This document shows positions 19,048 through 23,725 of a stretch of DNA of 23,725 bases, piece after piece. The DNA is from Pezizomycotina sp. ARF18 (lineage: Eukaryota > Ascomycota). The translations under genes were made by a program, and so were the position numbers. Under the pieces are notes generated by a model that saw only the letters and a list, made by a program, of their open reading frames with translations, did not search any database and was not told the DNA's origin. The stretch spans positions 1 to 23,725 of the forward strand of contig AZLU01000378.1 of NCBI GenBank assembly GCA_002224055.1, written 5' to 3'. Positions within the stretch are counted from its first letter, which is position 1. Every line of letters begins with the position of its first letter.

Positions 19048-19200
19048 CAAGGCCAGGAAACCATCACCAACGGATGTTTACTTCTCCATTATTTCAGTAG
19101 TTTGAATGCGTCACTCCAAAAGCGAATTGCTCTATATACTCCTTGCTTTTGTACATGCGGTACTATCTAGCTCTAGTTCCGATCTTAAGCCGAGGCTTGA

Positions 19201-19980
19201 TCACCAGTTGAAGGCCGGACGGACTCTAGCTCCAAAAGGTTCTTGTAGAAAAACGTTCCACCTATCGGGATCCATCCAGCGGCGATATACCATACTAGGG
19301 TATGAACCTGCACTGTTGCGTACCAGAAATTGCGTCAGCAGGTGAATCTTTAAACTTGAGATTTGATCCGGGTAGTGTGCGAAAGCTACAATGGAAGGAA
19401 ACCAACCCGAACGTGCCCCAGCCTCGCATACACGGTCTCCGCAGGACTCCCAGTCTCTGTATCCAGAAGCTAGTGGTCGAAGGGCGTTCCCCTGTCAGCG
19501 AACAGTGTATTGCTGCTGAAACTAAGGCAGCGGATCGAAAACGCACCAACAGCGTCCTCTTCACTTCCCTCGCGACCTCCTCAATCTTAAGCATGAGTAC
19601 TCTCGCGACGCCTTCCTCTTAAAATCCGGCGACACCAGTAGCTTCTCCACGATGCCCCTAAATGGTCCGGTCTCCGTTACCGGCTTGAACAGCATCGCAA
19701 CGCCAGCGACAGTATTCCGATCGTCTGGGGACAGCACGATAGCTGTATTGCGGTGAGTGCGGATGTTCATGAGCCCGCTCGTCCACCACCGCACCATTTT
19801 CTCCTGGTCGAGGGAGGAAGGAACGTCGCGATCGTATTGTCTCTCAGAATACAAGCTGCGTGAAGCCCTTGCTTCCATGATCATAATCTCTTGAACAACT
19901 GCTGGTATGTAGATGAGTGGCAGTGCACTAGGTATATCTCGAAAGAGAATTCCCACGAAACATATTAGCTTTTTATACAA
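19201..19980 (-). CDS. GNAT-family N-acetyltransferase, three exons, one clear frame break
   Basis: This is an acetyl-CoA-dependent N-acetyltransferase of the GCN5-related fold; the acceptor is unknown. The open frame begins upstream of DIPSALPLIYIP. The core reads LDQEKMVRWWTSGLMNIRTH, then NTAIVLSPDD..NTVAGVAMLF, then GPFRGIVEKLLVSPDFKRK. A one-base loss in a GGG context at 19611-19612 shifts to GVARVLMLKIEEVAREVKRT. This is motif A, with the R/Q-x-x-G-x-A acetyl-CoA loop as RKGVAR. The intron 19546-19470 (GTGCGT donor, CACTAG acceptor) joins Thr-Leu-Leu to LLDTETGSPAETVYARLGHV (motif B). A second probable intron, 19389-19295, precedes YGISPLDG, and GGTFFYKNL closes the domain. The nominal stop is TGA at 19201-19203, slightly beyond the usual FFYK-x-L end. 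Length and motif order fit a complete enzyme. Confidence 0.83.
19295..19389 (-). other. Probable intron 2 of GNAT gene
   Basis: The donor is GTAGCT and the acceptor is ACCCTAG, 95 nt. The flanks read GFLP and YGISPLDG, which are adjacent in relatives. The phase does not join perfectly, so either the donor differs or another one-base error lies nearby. Confidence 0.55.
19470..19546 (-). other. Intron 1 of GNAT gene
   Basis: The donor GTGCGT follows Thr-Leu-Leu and the acceptor CCACTAG precedes Leu-Leu-Asp-Thr. It is 77 nt, phase 0. Removing it restores the uninterrupted strand between motifs A and B. Confidence 0.8.
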
Positions 19981-22700
19981 TTATGCAAAAAAAATAACTA
20001 TCTACTTAGTATCTAGAAACATGAGATCTTCAGGCTCACAAGCTTCGGGTGACTCAAATGGATTGGAAAATCACCGAAATCCTGGCGCGTTCAGTGGATT
20101 TTCCAAAGATTATCATCGCCAGCATGACGCGATGCCACGTGTGCCACGAAAGTTGAAACAACTCCCCCCGATATCGCTCTCATACGATCGTCGGCGTCTC
20201 CGCCGCTTAGCTTCGGAAGGCTCAGAAGCCATTGTACGAAGCTTGAATACATCCATGTTTTTTTTTTTCTCCCTTTACTAATTGTCTTTATAAGGCTATG
20301 GTTCCAATCTTCCAACTTCAAATCATAGAGCGAGGCTCCCGATGAGCTTCACTCTCGTTTACTCTACGTTCACGCTCTAGTTATATTGTTGATAGCGGTA
20401 ACGCTCGTGATAGGTTGTTGATCAAAATCTCGTCAATTAAAATACATATATATAAAAAAAGAGATATATACCTCCTCTACCGGTTACTATTTTTGGGAGA
20501 GCAATAGAATAGGGAGCAGGAGAACAAGAAATAACAAAAAGCGTACGTTGTGGAAAAAAAAAATGAGATCCTGGCGCGTAAGCATCTATGCATCTCTCTA
20601 AGGTAAATTGACTCTAGCTCAGGACGTTTTCCTTAACTTAGAAGTTCGGGATGAGCTATTTTTCTCCTTTGAACTCACAACGGCTAAAATCCGGAGAAGC
20701 TTACCTATAGTGCTTCAAAGCTCTATGCTTTAAAAACAATAAACAACGCCTTTATGAGAAATTGGCTCGCGAAAGGATTCACAAGAACCTTTTATCCAAC
20801 TATATTATAGTAATATTATAATCTATATCTCTGACGCGCCATGTGGTTGAGAAAGAAAGATCATGAAACGGGAACTTATGCAGGGTTCCTCTGCCTTCGG
20901 CTGAGAAAACAGGAAAAGAGGAAGGAAGGCTTGCCGTGGGCGTTTGTTTTGCCTAGAGAGAGCGTTTGGAGTTTGGAGTTTGGTGCCGAGAGCCGGAAAT
21001 CGGCGCCTTCGTGCCCCTGAGGTAAACTGACGCTTTTGGACATGTCCGCGCGAAAGAGCTGTCTGAAACACTCAAGATGCAGAGACTCAGGAGCGCCGAT
21101 AGGAAGAAGTACGTGGTAACGAAAGAGTACTGACGAGGAGAGCAGAAGAGTAAAATTCAGGAGTGCTTATTGGAAAGTATTCTGCTAACTTTATAGACAA
21201 TAGTCATTGAATAGGCGTCTAAAGCAAGGATATAACAGTTAAAAGCTCCAGTTCCGGAGAGGCTTTGATGAACCTCATTCCGGAGTTGAGGGAGAAAGAT
21301 TTTTTCAGAATGGAGAAGACGGCGCCACAAAACGTATTATAGACGAAAATAGCACCAAACAAAAAAGATCAAGCTGTTCAATCGTGTCTGAGGTGGATGG
21401 ATCATAGAACTTGATGTTCAGGAACCAGGACATTCGCAAAGACAACCAAAAAAGGTTCCTTTCATCGGTTGGTCCAGCGTTTGCTGCTACTGGCTACAGG
21501 TTGTGCAACAATCGAAAAGAGATAGCGAGGTGACCTTTTGGAAACGAATTTCATTTTTTGATAGAGTGGACTGTTCTCAAATTCATTTCTCCTCATTTTA
21601 TTTCTGTCGCGAGTGGAGGATAACAACGTTAAAAGGGCAAAGGATTGCGTACACCTCATTTAACTGGGCGGTTTGCCCTACGCTCGGTTCCCTATTCCGA
21701 AGCCCTTCATCAGTGCACTTTTTTTGATTTTAAGAGTCGGTGGGTTAACTTTGACTTTATTCATCTCGCAGTCTTTGAAAATTCTCAAGAGATTGAAGGC
21801 CTGTAATAACAAATAACAAAGATAATACTACTAACAGCTTTTTATTTGCTTCGCCACCACTTAATTTTGCAAAGCAATACCTTTTTCTGCTATAGTCCAC
21901 TGTTATAGTCCTTATCGCTTCTGGATGGAATCGCAGATGCCGGCTGCGCTCAACGAGATTAAAGCAGACGCAGATCGTTATATCACACATAGTGACCATA
22001 CCCTTGTTGGCAGTCCGCGAGCCTGTGATTCCGTCGCGTTGGCACTGAGAAAGCAAGAAAAATTTAGTTTAACTGTTTATATACTATAAACGTTGGAGGG
22101 GTTTCTGCTGATTTTCTTAGAGGCAGAAAACAGAATCAAGAAAAGAGTTAAGGAAACAGAAAGGAAAGTATTGGAATCATCGGCACGAGGTGTTCCTTAG
22201 CGGTAGTTTGCAGCTTGAGCATTAACCACCGTATAAAAAAGGTTCGGGACCTCGTATACGTGGAAAGACTTGCTCTATCTTGGAGCTTATCACCCGTCCA
22301 AGCACAGGAGTTTTCTCAAAGCATCGTTTTTTGTGCTCATCCCATGCACGAAATGCCTTGTCCTCGTTATCGAGAAAAATCTCCAATTATGGTATGATCT
22401 GCCAAAACAGTTCAGCCGTTCCAAGCTTTGGTAAGCGCTTTGGGAAGAGAAGAGACTGGAAAGAATTCGGGAGAACAACTGGGGTTGTTGATTTTAATTT
22501 TTTATGACATGGTACGGTTAATCCTTTCGGTTCTCGAGACAACAAGGTAATGGAGCTTAATTGCTTAAGTGGAAAAAGGGGAACGATCACTGTGAAATCG
22601 ATAATCACCAAAAAGAACACCATCAACAATGTCGGAGATCGAAAATCATCACGCTTGATTCTAAAAAAAAAAAATCTCCTCGATATAAAGATCGAGGAAG
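19981..22700. other. 2.7-kb AT-rich gene-poor region
   Basis: No gene is supported. The largest open frames (19913-20281 +, 20823-21071 -, 21757-22056 -) overlap on opposite strands and show no family signature. The left 350 bases probably hold the promoter of the minus-strand GNAT gene. Local repeats include three copies of GTTTGGA/T at 20964-20984 and short A/T runs. I looked for transposase motifs and terminal repeats by eye and saw none. Confidence 0.45.
20964..20984 (+). repeat. Three-copy 7-bp tandem repeat
   Basis: GTTTGGA, GTTTGGA and GTTTGGT follow one another directly. Confidence 0.7.
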
Positions 22701-22716
22701 GATTACCATTGCTTAC

Positions 22717-22737
22717 GAGAGAGAGAGAGAGAGAGAG
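22717..22737 (+). repeat. (GA)n microsatellite
   Basis: About 21 bases of uninterrupted GA. A complementary (TC)n tract lies about 600 bases downstream. Confidence 0.9.
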
Positions 22738-22749
22738 CGCGCCGAGACT

Positions 22750-23250
22750 TCATTGAAGGTATTAGAAGGATTTCAAAACCTCCATCCCCGTAATTGAAAT
22801 TGAATCTTGGATCGCGATAGCGCTGCTTCAAGAAAGGATCCATATTGACCCTAGTCGCATTCTGAATATGAAAAAGGTAAACTACTTTGTTCCCTCTTCG
22901 GTTGAATGCTGAAAAAAAAAAAAAAAAAAAAAAAAAGACCGCAAAGTGTCTGCAATACGGTGACATCGTCCTTTGGTAAAAAGGATGGTTCGGGTGTCCA
23001 CTTTTTGCCCTGCCCTTTTGGTGTTTTGTTGATGAGATAATTACTTATATTGCCTCAGGGGTAAAGAAGAGCACATCAAAGTGAGCGCGGACGGCGGGGA
23101 TATCATGTTTTTCAGGAAAATGTGAGTGAACTGGTAGCGAGCCTGGCAATGCACTTCACGATATTCAGCCACCAACGACAGGGTATACGTAGAGGAGAGG
23201 GTACCTTTTCTGTCTAGGAGACGGCGAAAAAGAACAATAAGAGTCAAGAC
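22750..23250 (-). pseudogene. Faint coding relic, family unknown
   Basis: On the minus strand two short blocks look coding. The first, at about 23190-23055, reads EVHCQARYQFTHIF and, one frame over, HDIPAVRAHFDVLFFTPEAI. The second, at about 22864-22770, reads RVNMDPFLKQRYRDPRFNFN and then YGDGGFEIL. Between them lies the 25-base homopolymer, which on this strand is a T-run ending in CAG and so resembles a 3' splice site. A second acceptor-like TTTTTCATATTCAG follows 45 bases later. I do not recognise a family and cannot define start or end. Confidence 0.25.
22912..22936 (+). repeat. Poly(A) tract, 25 bases
   Basis: An uninterrupted run of 25 A. On the minus strand it is a polypyrimidine run followed directly by CAG. 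Confidence 0.9.
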
Positions 23251-23261
23251 GCTTAGAGGAC

Positions 23262-23330
23262 TCTTGGGTATTTCTAGCCTCTTGGGATAGTTCCTGGGTA
23301 CTTTTAGGATGTCTTGGAGGTCTTTAGCCT
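23262..23330 (+). repeat. Degenerate short tandem repeats
   Basis: About four diverged copies of a 13-20-base unit based on CTTGGG-N-TATTTCTAGCCT (later copies CCTGGGTACTTTTAGGA and CTTGGAGGTCTTTAGCCT) abut the (TC)n tract. Confidence 0.5.
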
Positions 23331-23347
23331 TCTCTCTCTCTCTCTCT
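23331..23347 (+). repeat. (TC)n microsatellite
   Basis: Seventeen bases of uninterrupted TC, followed shortly by a T run. Confidence 0.9.
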
Positions 23348-23725
23348 TTGAGTACCTAAGTAATTTATTTCCTTTTTTTTTTTTCTTCTTCCTGCATCCT
23401 GACAGAAACAAAAAAAAAAGCAAAGTGGACCCTATATTTCTCTGATCTTGCCCCTTAAAGGGAGATTGTCATTTTAAACGAGCTGTACCAAGAAGAGATT
23501 AACCCAGTCACGCTTCTTATTTTCTCGGACTCGTCTGAGTTTTCGGCTAGACCACTGGGTGCGTCTTTTAACAGACGGGGGTTGTTATTACGAGTAATTA
23601 TTAGAGCCTATTTGAAGTATTTTATTTTATCAATTGACCATGGTTCCATTCGCCCCACAGGCGAGGCAGCGCGGTTTCGTTCAGAATGAGCAATAATTAT
23701 TAGTGTTTACTGTACTTTGCTATCA
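23348..23725. other. AT-rich end of window, no supported gene
   Basis: It contains T- and A-runs and two copies of TAATTATTAG (about 23596 and 23692). A short open frame beginning MVPFAPQARQRGFVQNEQ at about 23639 ends after 18 codons and is not supported as a gene. Confidence 0.4.

Larger units (their letters stand above)
18766..19200. other. Intergenic with long homopolymers
   Basis: The spacer separates the hydrolase 5' end from the GNAT 3' end. It contains an 18-base T run and a 27-base A run about 170 bases apart. An open frame at 18829-19170 (+) runs through both tracts (poly-Phe and poly-Lys) and is not a credible gene. Confidence 0.5.

Noticed and set aside
18829-19170. 113-codon frame containing poly-Phe and poly-Lys
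   Set aside because: It exists only because the poly(T) and poly(A) runs lack stop codons.
1-19980. Repeat-induced point mutation (RIP) as the cause of gene damage
   Set aside because: RIP makes many C-to-T changes and AT-rich sequence. Here exons remain GC-rich, most damage is indels, and only one or two stops (1542, perhaps 2311) fit a CpA-to-TpA change.

Overview
The window looks like nuclear DNA of a filamentous ascomycete (Pezizomycotina-type). Genes have several short GT-AG introns (about 60-126 nt), some with a CTAAC/CTGAC-like branch site. The protein families are typical of such fungi: two SAT4/rhodopsin-like membrane proteins, a hypervirulence-associated TUDOR-domain protein, an MFS transporter, a metallo-beta-lactamase-fold protein, an alpha/beta hydrolase and a GNAT acetyltransferase. 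I saw no rRNA, tRNA, CRISPR or intact transposon.

Layout, left to right. 1-663 (+): 3' part of a MoeA/gephyrin-type molybdopterin molybdotransferase, cut by the window edge. 1368-1665 (+): a two-exon TUDOR-domain (HVA1-type) gene. 2239-2682 (+): a small secreted-protein gene with an early in-frame stop. 3366-4741 (-): a four-exon SAT4-family protein. 6644-7955 (+): a four-exon metallo-beta-lactamase-fold protein, the best preserved gene. 8098-10115 (-): an uncharacterised polytopic membrane protein. About 12390-13314 (-): the N-terminus of a second SAT4-like gene followed by a hydrophilic tail. 14118-16179 (-): a full-length MFS transporter. About 16380-17330 (-): coding-like DNA I cannot name. 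17467-18765 (-): an alpha/beta hydrolase. 19201-19980 (-): a GNAT acetyltransferase. From about 20 kb to the end the DNA is AT-rich and gene-poor, with homopolymers, (GA)n/(TC)n tracts and one faint coding relic (about 22.7-23.25 kb, -).

The most striking feature is global. Almost every gene is recognisable over its full length with intact splice sites, yet each is interrupted by one or several reading-frame shifts. Most of the shifts I worked through are one base long and sit in short homopolymers, often GGG read as GG or a similar contraction. Protein motifs on both sides of each shift stay conserved. This can mean simultaneous recent decay of a dispensable block, or uncorrected indel errors from a long-read assembly. 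The even spread over unrelated families and the intact introns make me favour sequence error for many of them. Entries typed 'pseudogene' therefore mean 'frame-disrupted as written'.

No complete pathway is visible. The MFS transporter, alpha/beta hydrolase and GNAT protein lie in the same orientation and could form a small detoxification or metabolite-handling group, but no backbone biosynthetic enzyme is present.
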